In this document: positions 25,316 to 33,615 of the stretch, piece after piece
Numbering within the stretch: the first letter of the stretch is position 1
Layout: every line of letters begins with the position of its first letter
Assembly: GCF_900182565.1 (NCBI RefSeq)
Contig: NZ_FXTI01000001.1
Coordinates: 186,001-250,000, forward strand
DNA from: Melghirimyces algeriensis
Lineage (GTDB): Bacteria > Bacillota > Bacilli > Thermoactinomycetales > DSM-45169
Length of the DNA stretch: 64,000 nt
Direction: 5' to 3'
Notes under the pieces: model-generated
What the model saw: the letters and a program-made list of their open reading frames with translations, nothing else
Told to the model about the DNA's origin: nothing
Databases searched by the model: none
Translations under genes and position numbers: made by a program

Positions 25316-25341
25316 AAAAAGCACCCATTGGGTGTTTTTTT
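25316..25341 (+). terminator. Terminator after GerP-like gene
   Basis: AAAAAGCACCC and GGGTGTTTTTTT form a compact hairpin with a T-run. Confidence 0.85.
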
Positions 25342-25394
25342 CTGGGGATATAACGATTCAAAGCGGTAACTCCATGCTTGACCCTTTCGTTACT

Positions 25395-25650
25395 TCATAC
25401 TCCACACGCCTAAAGGTGTGGGATTCTTGGTAGCGCCCTCAGTCCATTTTCTGTTTAAATCAGCCCGTCCCATGCCGTACTACGGCTAAGCCGCATGGGC
25501 AGCGTACCTATCCAGTACGCTGGTTTCCTTTTATGGTTTTACTCAGCGGGAGAACACGTTCGCCACTGGAACCCCATACCAGAACGTTTTCAAGGAAAAA
25601 CCCACTGCGAGTGGGATGAGCACCATCCAATCCTACGGGTTGGGAGGATT
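25395..25650 (-). mobile_element. Gene-less IS200/IS605 (TnpB-type) remnant with reRNA-like end
   Basis: Read on the minus strand, the left boundary carries the hairpin CCCACACCTTTAGGCGTGTGG (25402-25421) preceded by AGAAT. This is the usual right end of IS605/IS1341 elements. Upstream of it lie strong stem-loops (GCCCATGCGGC with the GCCGTAGTACGGCATGGGAC region, and GTACGCTG repeats) like the structured 3' end that yields TnpB guide RNA. The other boundary has a hairpin ATCC/GGAT around 25624-25649. No tnpA or tnpB frame is present, so this is a ~255-bp passive derivative. Family is judged from memory of such ends; no alignment was run. Confidence 0.5.
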
Positions 25651-25695
25651 ATGATAAGATAAAGGTTGGGTGTATTTTAGAAGAGAGGTGTACAT

Positions 25696-26781
25696 ATGAA
25701 AGAAATGAAACAAGGCGACTTTAAGCAGATGTTAAAAGAATTGACGGAAGTGGCAGGCCCACCGGGGCATGAGGGGAAGGTTCGAAAACTGATGGGTGAA
25801 TGGGCGGCGACTGCGGCGGATGAGGTGTACTCGGATCGATTGGGGGCAATGATTGCCCGTAAAGGAAACGGGGGTCCCCGAATTATGGTTGCCGGTCATC
25901 TGGATGAAGTCGGTTTTATGGTCACCCGCATTACAGATGAGGGATTCCTGAAGTTTCAACCTCTAGGCGGTTGGTGGAGTCAGGTGGTTTCTGCACAACG
26001 GGTGGAAGTGGTGACCGAACAGGGAAAGCTTTTAGGAGTGATCGGTTCCAAACCGCCTCATCTCCTTTCTCTGGAGCAACGAAAGAAAGCGGTTCCATTG
26101 GATGAACTGTTTATTGATGTGGGAGCCTGCGATAAAGACGAAGCGGAAGAAATGGGGATTCGTCCGGGAGATGTTGTGGTTCCCTACTCTCCCTTTACAG
26201 AGATGAACCAGTCTGATATTTGGCTTGCCAAAGCGATGGATAATCGACTGGGCTGTGCGGTTTCAGTTGAAGTCTTGCGGAGGCTGGAAAAGACAAAACA
26301 CTCCAACACCGTTTTTGGAGTGGGTACAGTGATGGAGGAAGTGGGACGCCGGGGAGCCTTTACGGCCACCGCTGCTGTCCGACCGGATATCGGGTTTGCC
26401 GTGGATGTGGGGATTGCCGGAGATATTCCGGGTGTCAATCGTGATCAGGCTCCTTGTCGCCTCGGCGATGGTCCGCAAGTGGTCCTTTATGATGCTGGAC
26501 ATCTCCCCCATCGCGGACTCCTTCATCTCGTTGAGGAAACGGCGGAAGCGGAAGGAATCGCTCTCCAACATGAGTGGATCAAGGGCGGGGCGACGGATGC
26601 CAGTCATATTCATCTGTATGATCAGGGAGTTCCTGCTGTCTCGGTCGGTGTACCAGCCCGTTATATCCATAGCCATACATCGATGATTCACCGAAAAGAT
26701 GTTGAAGGATTGATCCAACTTCTCGTAGCCGTGATCGATCGATTGGATGCGCCCAAGGTGGAGGAACTGTTGAAAGGATAA
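25696..26781 (+). CDS. M42 family metallopeptidase (aminopeptidase)
   Basis: Di-metal peptidase of 361 residues, cytoplasmic. Metal ligands are visible: VAGHLDEVGFMV (HxD) near residue 67, AMDNRLGCAV (bridging Asp) near 180, GTVMEEVGRRGA (catalytic Glu-Glu) near 213, the DVGIAG Asp near 236, and the final IHSHTSMIH His near 325. It probably removes N-terminal residues from short peptides (glutamyl/deblocking aminopeptidase type); the real specificity cannot be read. GAGAGGTG precedes the ATG. Single gene. Confidence 0.92.
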   Translation: MKEMKQGDFKQMLKELTEVAGPPGHEGKVRKLMGEWAATAADEVYSDRLGAMIARKGNGGPRIMVAGHLDEVGFMVTRITDEGFLKFQPLGGWWSQVVSAQRVEVVTEQGKLLGVIGSKPPHLLSLEQRKKAVPLDELFIDVGACDKDEAEEMGIRPGDVVVPYSPFTEMNQSDIWLAKAMDNRLGCAVSVEVLRRLEKTKHSNTVFGVGTVMEEVGRRGAFTATAAVRPDIGFAVDVGIAGDIPGVNRDQAPCRLGDGPQVVLYDAGHLPHRGLLHLVEETAEAEGIALQHEWIKGGATDASHIHLYDQGVPAVSVGVPARYIHSHTSMIHRKDVEGLIQLLVAVIDRLDAPKVEELLKG

Positions 26782-26823
26782 GGACTCACCCTGCTTTAGG
26801 TTTCATTATGAATGCATAACAGC

Positions 26824-26855
26824 ACAACAGGACGGAGAATCTCCCGTCCTGTTGT
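26824..26855. terminator. Bidirectional terminator between M42 peptidase and sspI
   Basis: ACAACAGGACGG pairs perfectly with CCGTCCTGTTGT; it lies between the converging genes. Confidence 0.85.
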
Positions 26856-26860
26856 TGGTT

Positions 26861-27097
26861 TTAAGATGGAGAGATTGGAGGCTGGGCCTTTTCTCTGGGA
26901 AGATGTTCATGCAATGTTTCAATCATCTGTTCTTTGTGTGATGCATCGCTGTTTTGCCAAATCACTTCAAATAAGACGCCCAGTCCGGGGAGAAGCTTTT
27001 CTTCTCCTTGGATCGAATCTTTTACCATATCTTTCAGTTCTTCAGTACTCATATTTTGGATATTGTAATAAACAGCTCCACGAATGGGGAAATTCAT
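26861..27097 (-). CDS. sspI: Small acid-soluble spore protein SspI
   Basis: A protein of 78 residues. The order MNFPIRGAVYYNIQ, then DSIQGEEKLLPGLGVLFEVI, then WQN and MIETLHEHL follows Bacillus SspI closely (EEKMLPGLGVLFEVIW is the hallmark). A minor SASP made in the forespore. AAAAAGGAGGGAG lies just before the ATG. Placement beside the TrmH-type methylase and pheS is the same as in Bacillus, although here ktrA intervenes. Confidence 0.95.
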   Translation of the reverse strand: MNFPIRGAVYYNIQNMSTEELKDMVKDSIQGEEKLLPGLGVLFEVIWQNSDASHKEQMIETLHEHLPREKAQPPISPS

Positions 27098-27209
27098 TTT
27101 GCACTCCCTCCTTTTTAGGTAGTTTGCCTTTTATCTCCATCATTCATCCGTCAGGAAAGAAAATTGTGGTATAATATCCGGTATCGGTTCCAACAAGAAG
27201 GAGGATCTC

Positions 27210-27863
27210 ATGAGCAAGCAGTATGCCGTGATCGGATTGGGACGCTTTGGTGGAAGTGTTGCCAAAACCTTACATGATATGGGTTACGAAGTGATGGCGA
27301 TTGACAGAGACCCCCAACGGGTTCAGGATTTTGCCCAAATTGTGACTCATGCTGTGGAAGCGGATTCCACAGATGAAAATGCTTTAAAAGCTCTTGGAAT
27401 TCGCAACTTTGATGTAGTGGTCGTTGCTATCGGTGAAGATATCCAATCCAGTATTATGACGACGTTAATCCTTCAGGATATAGGCGTAGAGAAGGTTGTC
27501 GTCAAAGCGACAAATGACCTCCATGGAAAAGTGCTGTTCAAAGTTGGGGCATATAAAGTTGTTTATCCGGAACGGGATATGGGGGTACGCGTGGTGCATC
27601 ATTTAATCTCTCCCAATATCCTGGACTATATCGAATTGGCTGACGATTACAGTATTATTGAGGTGAGTGCCGGAGATTACTTCGTTGGCAAAACTCTGGA
27701 GGAACTGGATATCCGTGCTCAGTTCGGCTGTAACGTAATGGCGATCAAAAGCGGAAATCATATTAATATTGCTCCACTGGCCGGGGATCGGATTCAACGC
27801 GGAGATATCCTGGTTGTCATTGGACATAACAATGATTTAAAAAAATTGGAGGAACGTGCATAA
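27210..27863 (+). CDS. ktrA: Potassium-uptake regulatory subunit KtrA (TrkA-N/TrkA-C)
   Basis: Cytoplasmic gating subunit of the Ktr K+ channel. It has 217 residues. An RCK_N Rossmann domain begins YAVIGLGRFGGSVAKTLHDMG, with the acidic end of beta-2 (AIDRDPQ) typical of ATP/NADH-binding KtrA. The RCK_C domain (~135-215) ends in GDILVVIGHNNDLKKLE, where c-di-AMP binds in known homologues. AGAAGGAGGAT precedes the ATG. Its membrane partner ktrB is not in this window. The next gene starts 2 bp after its stop. Confidence 0.93.
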   Translation: MSKQYAVIGLGRFGGSVAKTLHDMGYEVMAIDRDPQRVQDFAQIVTHAVEADSTDENALKALGIRNFDVVVVAIGEDIQSSIMTTLILQDIGVEKVVVKATNDLHGKVLFKVGAYKVVYPERDMGVRVVHHLISPNILDYIELADDYSIIEVSAGDYFVGKTLEELDIRAQFGCNVMAIKSGNHINIAPLAGDRIQRGDILVVIGHNNDLKKLEERA

Positions 27864-27865
27864 GG

Positions 27866-28663
27866 ATGAATATCCTTCAGATTACTTCCACACGAAATGA
27901 AAAGATGAAACGTTGGAGGAAGTTGAGTACCCGTAAGGGAAGAGAAGAATATGGAAGCCTTTTGATTGAAGGAGAAAAGCTTCTGATTGAGGCGATAAAG
28001 GCCGGTTGGCAGGTGCGTTCCGTACTGGTGTCGGAACGCGGAATCGGTATTTTGGATCGGCTTCCCCGATTGGAAGGAGTCCCTGTCTACTCCCTATATT
28101 CCTCTAACTTTTCTCAATTGGTGGATACACAATCCCCTCAGGGCATTGCCGCAGAAGTGGTGGTCCCCGATGAACAAAGGGCGTATCAATTAAAGGGAGA
28201 AGGGCCGGTTTTACTGCTGGATGCTGTACAGGACCCCGGAAATCTGGGAACGATTCTGCGAACGGCTGAAGCAGTTGGTGCCAGGGATCTGTGGTTAGGA
28301 AGCGGTACAGTGGACCCTTATAATCCCAAGGTGGTTCGATCAGCCATGGGATCGCTTTTCCGCTCCCGAATTCGAAGAGGTGACCTTTCAGAGGCGATTC
28401 CTGAGTTGAAAAAACAGGGCTACTTTGTCGTTGGGACCAGTCCACACGCGGAACAGGCCCACTATGATAAAGTGTATCCGGAAAAGGTGGCCTTTCTTCT
28501 GGGAAATGAAGGTCAAGGGATTTCTTCAAGATTGAAGGCGCTTATGGATCTGCACGTTCGGCTTCCCATGCCAGGGCAAGTGGAATCTCTCAATGTCTCC
28601 GTAACAACCGGAATACTCCTGTATGAATGGGTACGTCAGAAATACCAAGGGATCGATGGATGA
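27866..28663 (+). CDS. TrmH/SpoU-family RNA 2'-O-methyltransferase
   Basis: An RNA methyltransferase of 265 residues. The N-terminal substrate-binding domain contains FLLIEGEKLL-type sequence (SLLIEGEKLLIEAI). The SPOUT knot motifs are VLLLDAVQDPGNLGTILRTAEA near residue 113, FLLGNEGQGIS near 210 and LPMPGQVESLNVSVTTGILLYE near the end. It is likely to modify 23S rRNA or a tRNA; the site is not known. It is the gene usually found before pheS in Bacillus (ysgA). It begins 2 bp after ktrA, so the two are cotranscribed. Confidence 0.93.
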   Translation: MNILQITSTRNEKMKRWRKLSTRKGREEYGSLLIEGEKLLIEAIKAGWQVRSVLVSERGIGILDRLPRLEGVPVYSLYSSNFSQLVDTQSPQGIAAEVVVPDEQRAYQLKGEGPVLLLDAVQDPGNLGTILRTAEAVGARDLWLGSGTVDPYNPKVVRSAMGSLFRSRIRRGDLSEAIPELKKQGYFVVGTSPHAEQAHYDKVYPEKVAFLLGNEGQGISSRLKALMDLHVRLPMPGQVESLNVSVTTGILLYEWVRQKYQGIDG

Positions 28664-28668
28664 CAACA

Positions 28669-28702
28669 AAAGCCAAGCGAAAATCCATTTGCTTGGCTTT
28701 TT
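28669..28702 (+). terminator. Terminator after rRNA methylase gene
   Basis: AAAGCCAAGC and GCTTGGCTTTTT pair with a 12-base loop. Confidence 0.9.
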
Positions 28703-28737
28703 ACATATAATTAGTGGACCTATCAGGGGATGAGATT

Positions 28738-28812
28738 ATGGTACTTCCGAAAGAGGAATTTGACCGCCTTTTCCAGCAGATCCCTGACTCCAGGAAAAAG
28801 AGTCTCCAATGA
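28738..28812 (+). CDS. Possible 24-residue peptide
   Basis: A short frame reading MVLPKEEFDRLFQQIPDSRK and four more residues, with CAGGGGATGAG before the ATG. The charged, helical look is protein-like and may be the leftover start of a lost gene. Support is weak, because it sits between a terminator and the pheST promoter. Confidence 0.2.
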   Translation: MVLPKEEFDRLFQQIPDSRKKSLQ

Positions 28813-28848
28813 AACTGTAGCCGTCTGATTTTTTCTAAAGGATTTTTG

Positions 28849-28877
28849 TTGCAATTTATCGGTATTTAAAATATACT
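28849..28877 (+). promoter_or_regulatory. pheST promoter
   Basis: TTGCAA (28849-28854), 17-bp gap, TATACT (28872-28877). Transcription would start just before the T-box leader. Confidence 0.7.
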
Positions 28878-28904
28878 TATTGCCAAAAGTTTGTATGGTT
28901 AAAA

Positions 28905-29160
28905 GCTGAGACGGAGAAAAGTACCGCCATACGCCCTGACAGGGAGGGGTTGCCGTGACTGGAAGCGCCCCAAGGAAACGGTGGTGGGAAGTTCCCTCCT
29001 GAGCTGAACTCTGAACCTTCCATCTCGGAAGAAGTAGGGGCTACCGGCTGAAACCCGTTATCCTTTCCCAGAGTGGGGCAATCTTTCTGTCATTGGCAAT
29101 GATTGCTCAACCAAGGGTGGTACCACGAATCTCTCGTCCCTCGGACGCGGGGTTTTTTTA
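28905..29160 (+). promoter_or_regulatory. T-box leader (Phe) of pheST
   Basis: The leader begins GACGGAGAAAAGTACC, the usual start of stem I, and contains the T-box AAGGGTGGTACCACG at 29113-29127. It ends with a GC-rich terminator arm and a run of seven T (29153-29159). A TTC triplet at 29018-29020 in the expected specifier region fits phenylalanine, in agreement with the downstream genes. Uncharged tRNA-Phe should favour antitermination. The exact specifier loop was not folded by program. Confidence 0.88.
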
Positions 29161-29217
29161 TTTCCTTGAAAGAGAATGCATGATTGAATTGGAAGTCTAC
29201 GAAGGGAGTCCGTGACG

Positions 29218-30252
29218 ATGCGAGAAAAATTGGAGCGGTTGAAAAAGGAAGCGGCGGAGCAAGTCCGTTTTGCATCGGATCTGGAAACATTGAAACAGCT
29301 TCGGGTAAAGTATTTGGGGAAAAAAGGGGAAATCACGAAAGTGCTGAGAGGAATGAAAGACCTCTCTCCCGAAGAACGGCCGATCATCGGCGGTCAGGCC
29401 AATGAGCTGAGAAATCTTCTGGAAGAATGGATCAACGATAAGGAAGCGGAGTTGGAAGCCATTCACCTCAATGAGCGTCTGAAGAAGGAAACGATTGATG
29501 TGACCCTTCCGGGCAAACCGCGTCCGCTGGGTGGAATTCACCCATTGAACGCAGTGATTGAGCAGATTGAGGATATTTTTGTTGGAATGGGCTTTGAGGT
29601 TGCAGAGGGACCGGAAGTGGAAACTGATTATTACAATTTTGAAGCTCTGAATCTTCCCAAAGACCATCCGGCCCGTGACATGCAGGACTCTTTTTACATT
29701 ACTCCGGAGATTCTGCTTCGGACACAGACCTCACCGGTACAGGTTCGAACCATGGAGTCCAAGGAGGGAAAGGTCCCGGTAAAGATTATCTGCCCCGGTA
29801 AAGTGTACCGGCGGGATGATGACGATGCCACGCATTCCCATCAGTTTACCCAAGTGGAAGGTCTGGTGGTGGATCGGGGGATCGCCATGAGCGAGTTACA
29901 CGGTACGCTGCTGGCCTTTGCGGAGCAGATGTTTGGGGAAAAGCTGGAAAGCCGTCTGCGCCCCAGTTATTTTCCGTTTACAGAGCCGAGTGTGGAAATG
30001 GATATTTCCTGTGTTCAGTGCGGTGGAAGCGGCTGTCGGATGTGTAAGCACACCGGATGGATTGAAATCCTTGGAGCAGGAATGGTTCACCCCCGTGTAC
30101 TGGAGCGGGGTGGCTATGACTCTGAACGCTATACCGGATTTGCCTTTGGAATGGGTCCGGAACGAATTGCACTTCTCAAATATGGAATCGATGATATCCG
30201 CCAATTCTACACCAATGATTTGCGCTTTCTGCGTCAATTCCAATCCGTTTGA
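29218..30252 (+). CDS. pheS: Phenylalanine-tRNA ligase, alpha subunit
   Basis: Class II synthetase catalytic subunit of 344 residues. An N-terminal coiled coil (~1-90) is followed by motif 1 around HPLNAVIEQIEDIFVGMGFE, motif 2 VYRRDDDDATHSHQFTQVEG near residue 200, and motif 3 GFAFGMGPERIALLKYGIDD near 310. A Cys pair motif CVQCGGSGCRMC near 268 is common in Bacillales enzymes. ATG 29218 has AGGGAG at 29203-29208; the GTG at 29212 is too near that site. It works as the alpha2beta2 tetramer with PheT, whose gene follows after 18 bp. A T-box regulates both. Confidence 0.97.
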   Translation: MREKLERLKKEAAEQVRFASDLETLKQLRVKYLGKKGEITKVLRGMKDLSPEERPIIGGQANELRNLLEEWINDKEAELEAIHLNERLKKETIDVTLPGKPRPLGGIHPLNAVIEQIEDIFVGMGFEVAEGPEVETDYYNFEALNLPKDHPARDMQDSFYITPEILLRTQTSPVQVRTMESKEGKVPVKIICPGKVYRRDDDDATHSHQFTQVEGLVVDRGIAMSELHGTLLAFAEQMFGEKLESRLRPSYFPFTEPSVEMDISCVQCGGSGCRMCKHTGWIEILGAGMVHPRVLERGGYDSERYTGFAFGMGPERIALLKYGIDDIRQFYTNDLRFLRQFQSV

Positions 30253-30270
30253 TAGAAGGGGAGGGTTTGG

Positions 30271-32697
30271 ATGCTTGTTTCCTACCAATGGTTAAGTCAA
30301 TATGTGGATTTGAACGGTGTCACCCCGGAACAGCTTGCAGATGAGCTGACACGCGGGGGGATTGAGGTGGATGGAATCCACCCGCTGGATCAAGGGGTAA
30401 AAAAAGTGGTGGTGGGCCATGTCAAAAAAGTGGACTCCCACCCCAACGCCGATAAATTGCGTGTCTGTACGGTGGATGTTGGAGAGGAAGAGACCCTGAA
30501 CATTGTTTGTGGCGCTCCCAATGTAGCAGAGGATCAAAAAGTGCCGGTAGCCCTTGTCGGCTCCCGGTTGCCGGGTGGCTTAAAGATTAAAAAGTCCAAA
30601 CTGCGCGGGGTTTTATCCCAGGGGATGATTTGTTCCGCCAAAGAACTGGGGATGCCTGAGAAGTTACTTCCCAAAGAACAGCAGGATGGAATTCTGGTTT
30701 TGCCGGATGATACCCATTTGGGAAAAGATATTACATCTGTTCTCGGTCTGGATGACGTGGTCTTGGAATTGGACCTAACACCTAACCGCTCAGACTGTCT
30801 CAGTATGTGGGGAGTGGCTTATGAAGCAGCAGCTCTTTTGGATCGGGATATCCGCCTGCCTCAGACGGAAGAACAGAAGCCAGCCGGTAAAGCAAAACCT
30901 GTCGATGTGGTCTTGGATGCGGAGGAGGATTGCCCTTTCTATGCTGCACAAGTGGTTGAAGGGATTCAACTGGGTGAGTCTCCCCGCTGGATGCAAAATC
31001 GACTGTTGGCTGCCGGTGTGAGACCCATCAACAATGTGGTGGATATCACCAACTACGTCATGTTGGAATATGGACAACCGTTGCATGCCTTCGACTATGA
31101 TCAGGTAGAAGGGGGCGAAATTGTTGTTCGACGGGCGGCCACAGGTGAGACGGTCAAGACATTGGACGGGGTGACACGAGCCTGCGATGAGCAAACACTC
31201 CTGATTACAGACGGGACAAAACCGATAGGGATTGCCGGTGTCATGGGCGGTGAGAATTCGGAGGTCAAAGCGCAAACGACGACGGTGTTGTTGGAGTCAG
31301 CCTACTTTGCTCCGGAATCCATTCGACGGACGGCCCGCCGCCTGGGACTTCGTTCAGAAGCGAGTACCCGCTTTGAAAAGGGGGTTGATCCAGAGCGGAT
31401 CATTCCGGCACTTCAACGTACAGTGGAATTGCTGGGAGAGCTGGCAGGGGGAAAAGTGGCCTCTTCTGTCACAGTGGAGCGAATGGGTGACATTGAGGAT
31501 GTTACGGTTGAATTGCGCCATCAACGCTTGACCAGCCTGCTGGGGGTTCAAGTGGAAGAACGAGCGGTGGAAGATGTTTTTCGTCGCCTTCGGTTTCCAA
31601 CAGAGAAACAGGAGGGTGTCTATCGGGTGAAAGTTCCGTCACGGCGTCCGGATCTGTCCATTGAAGTGGATCTGATTGAAGAAGTGGCGCGGTTGTACGG
31701 GTACGACAGAATTCCAACAACCCTTCCATGGGGACAGCAATCACCGGGTGCGCTCACTCCAGAACAGAGCCTTCGCCGAGTGATTCGCCATACACTGCGG
31801 GATGCCGGATACCATGAAGTGGTGAACTACAGTTTGACCTCACCGGGAAGACTGCGTGAATTGCCCTCCGTACTCTATCCGGATGCCCGTCCGATTCGAA
31901 TCAGTATGCCCATGAGTGATGAGCGGAAAGTGCTCCGGACATCCCTTCTTCCACAGCTTCTGGAAACAGCTGAATATAATGTTCATCGAAGAGAGGAAGG
32001 AGCAGCCCTCTTTGAATTGGGGAAAGTCTTTATAACGGAGGAGAAAAAGCTGACCCAGCAACCGGAGGAACGATGGGTGCTTGCCGGGTTGGTGACCGGT
32101 TCCATCACACCACCACACTGGCAAAAACGGACAGAAACCATTGACTTCTTTACTGTAAAAGGTGTCGTGGAGTGGCTGTTTAAACGGCTGGGGATCGATG
32201 ATGTCTCTTATGAAGCGGCACAGCCGGAGGGGTATCATCCAGGACGAACCGCTTTGGCAAAAGGAAAGGACTACCGTTTGGGTGTAATTGGACAAATCCA
32301 TCCCCAACAGGCAAAGGAACATGATCTGGGGGATACTTACGGTTTTGAACTGGATGTTACCCCGATGATTGAAGAAGCACTCAACCGGACACTTCATTAT
32401 CAGCCCTTGTCGAAACATCCTGTCACCACACGGGATCTTGCGCTCGTCGTTGATCAGGATATTCCGGTCGCGGATCTTTCAGAGGCGATTGGCTTGACTG
32501 GTGGCGATCTGCTTCGTTCCGTTTCCCTCTTTGATGTGTTTACCGGGAATCAGATTGGGGAAGGGAAGAAGAGTGTAGCGTTTTCTCTTCAATATCAGGG
32601 AGAGGATCGCACCCTGACGGATGAGGAAGTCAACGAGACGCATCAGAGAGTGATCAAACAGTTGGAAAAAGCGTTTAACGCTTCCTTGCGTCAATAA
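30271..32697 (+). CDS. pheT: Phenylalanine-tRNA ligase, beta subunit
   Basis: A subunit of 808 residues, the usual length. The N-terminal tRNA-binding/OB domain (residues ~40-150) has VKKVDSHPNADKLRVCTVDV. The B3/B4 editing core holds ELDLTPNRSDCLSMWGVAYE and VMGGENSEV. The B5 domain follows, then a core-like inactive class II fold (LPQLLETAEYNVHR), and at the C-end the ferredoxin-like anticodon-binding FDX-ACB domain (HPVTTRDLALVVDQ). It edits Tyr-tRNA and binds tRNA for PheS. AGGGGAGGG precedes the ATG. Confidence 0.97.
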   Translation: MLVSYQWLSQYVDLNGVTPEQLADELTRGGIEVDGIHPLDQGVKKVVVGHVKKVDSHPNADKLRVCTVDVGEEETLNIVCGAPNVAEDQKVPVALVGSRLPGGLKIKKSKLRGVLSQGMICSAKELGMPEKLLPKEQQDGILVLPDDTHLGKDITSVLGLDDVVLELDLTPNRSDCLSMWGVAYEAAALLDRDIRLPQTEEQKPAGKAKPVDVVLDAEEDCPFYAAQVVEGIQLGESPRWMQNRLLAAGVRPINNVVDITNYVMLEYGQPLHAFDYDQVEGGEIVVRRAATGETVKTLDGVTRACDEQTLLITDGTKPIGIAGVMGGENSEVKAQTTTVLLESAYFAPESIRRTARRLGLRSEASTRFEKGVDPERIIPALQRTVELLGELAGGKVASSVTVERMGDIEDVTVELRHQRLTSLLGVQVEERAVEDVFRRLRFPTEKQEGVYRVKVPSRRPDLSIEVDLIEEVARLYGYDRIPTTLPWGQQSPGALTPEQSLRRVIRHTLRDAGYHEVVNYSLTSPGRLRELPSVLYPDARPIRISMPMSDERKVLRTSLLPQLLETAEYNVHRREEGAALFELGKVFITEEKKLTQQPEERWVLAGLVTGSITPPHWQKRTETIDFFTVKGVVEWLFKRLGIDDVSYEAAQPEGYHPGRTALAKGKDYRLGVIGQIHPQQAKEHDLGDTYGFELDVTPMIEEALNRTLHYQPLSKHPVTTRDLALVVDQDIPVADLSEAIGLTGGDLLRSVSLFDVFTGNQIGEGKKSVAFSLQYQGEDRTLTDEEVNETHQRVIKQLEKAFNASLRQ

Positions 32698-32770
32698 AAC
32701 CGTTTCAGCAGGAACTGCGCTTCCCGAAGAAGAAATAGAGAATAGGCTAAGGATGTTGGGAGGCAAAGTG

Positions 32771-33022
32771 ATGAGCAGCGCCAAACACACGGTGGAGATT
32801 TATGGTCAGACGTACCATATCGTGGGAAAGACCAGTCCGAGTTATATTCGGGAGGTTGCCAGTCAGGTAGATGAGAAAATGCGGGAGATTGCCAAAAACA
32901 ACCCGCGCCTGGACACAACGAAACTGGCGGTTCTTTCTGCTGTCAACATTACCGATGCCTATATGAAATTGAAACAGGAGTATGAAGAGATTTTACACCT
33001 GATCGAAGATGACCAACCATAA
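32771..33022 (+). CDS. zapA: Cell division protein ZapA
   Basis: FtsZ-ring stabiliser of 83 residues. It shows HTVEIYGQTYHIVGKTSPSY, then a helical region (VDEKMREIAKNNP, LDTTKLAVLSAVNITDAYMK) and a coiled-coil end. ATG 32771 follows GGGAGG at 32758-32763; the frame extends six residues further to a less suitable start. It lies 73 bp after pheT and 18 bp before the CvpA gene, as in other Bacillales. Confidence 0.93.
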   Translation: MSSAKHTVEIYGQTYHIVGKTSPSYIREVASQVDEKMREIAKNNPRLDTTKLAVLSAVNITDAYMKLKQEYEEILHLIEDDQP

Positions 33023-33040
33023 AAAAGGTGATGAAACATC

Positions 33041-33544
33041 ATGAATACAATGGATTTCATAATCATCCTGTTACTCATCGGGGGCTTGGTTCTGGGATAT
33101 CGTAAGGGTTTGATCAAAGAGATGATCTCCTTGGTGGGAGTGCTCCTTGCTTTGTTTGTCGCTTATCAGTTCAGTTCGGATCTGGCCCCGGCCCTCAAGG
33201 GAGTGATTCCACTTCCGCAGGAAGTGAGCGATAACGGTTTGGTAAAGCTTTTACCGATTGAACGAACTATTTATTATGCGCTGGCCTTTCTTCTTCTGTT
33301 TTTGGGAACAAAGTTGATGCTTTCCATTGTGGCTGCACTGTTGACGCGGATGACCCAGTTTCCGGTCCTGCGGCAAATCAATGGGGTAGGTGGCGCCCTG
33401 ATTGGGTTTTTAAAGGTTTTGTTGCTGGTAGTGATCGCCGTTCACCTCCTTCAGATTCTTCCCTGGGAGAATGGACAGGAGGCAGTAGACGGTTCCCTCA
33501 TCAGTCAGGGATTTTTGGAGCTGACTCCGGATTTTTTCAAGTAA
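33041..33544 (+). CDS. CvpA family membrane protein
   Basis: A protein of 167 residues with four membrane segments. It begins MNTMDFIIILLLIGGLVLGY and RKGLIKEMISLVGVLLALFV, the standard CvpA pattern, and has the later FLLLFLGTKLMLSIVAALL and NGVGGALIGFLKVLLLVV. Members are linked to colicin V production or envelope homeostasis, but the mechanism is unsettled. Same operon as zapA; AAAAGGTGATG precedes the ATG. A terminator follows. Confidence 0.9.
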   Translation: MNTMDFIIILLLIGGLVLGYRKGLIKEMISLVGVLLALFVAYQFSSDLAPALKGVIPLPQEVSDNGLVKLLPIERTIYYALAFLLLFLGTKLMLSIVAALLTRMTQFPVLRQINGVGGALIGFLKVLLLVVIAVHLLQILPWENGQEAVDGSLISQGFLELTPDFFK

Positions 33545-33548
33545 TTTC

Positions 33549-33572
33549 GCCCCCCTATTTGCGGGGGTTTTC
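33549..33572 (+). terminator. Hairpin after the CvpA gene
   Basis: A C-run (33550-33555) pairs with GGGGG at 33563-33567, followed by TTTTCC. Weak T-run. Confidence 0.65.
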
Positions 33573-33615
33573 CTTTGTCAAAGGGGCATTTGCAATGGAG
33601 GAAGGAGGCTGGAGG

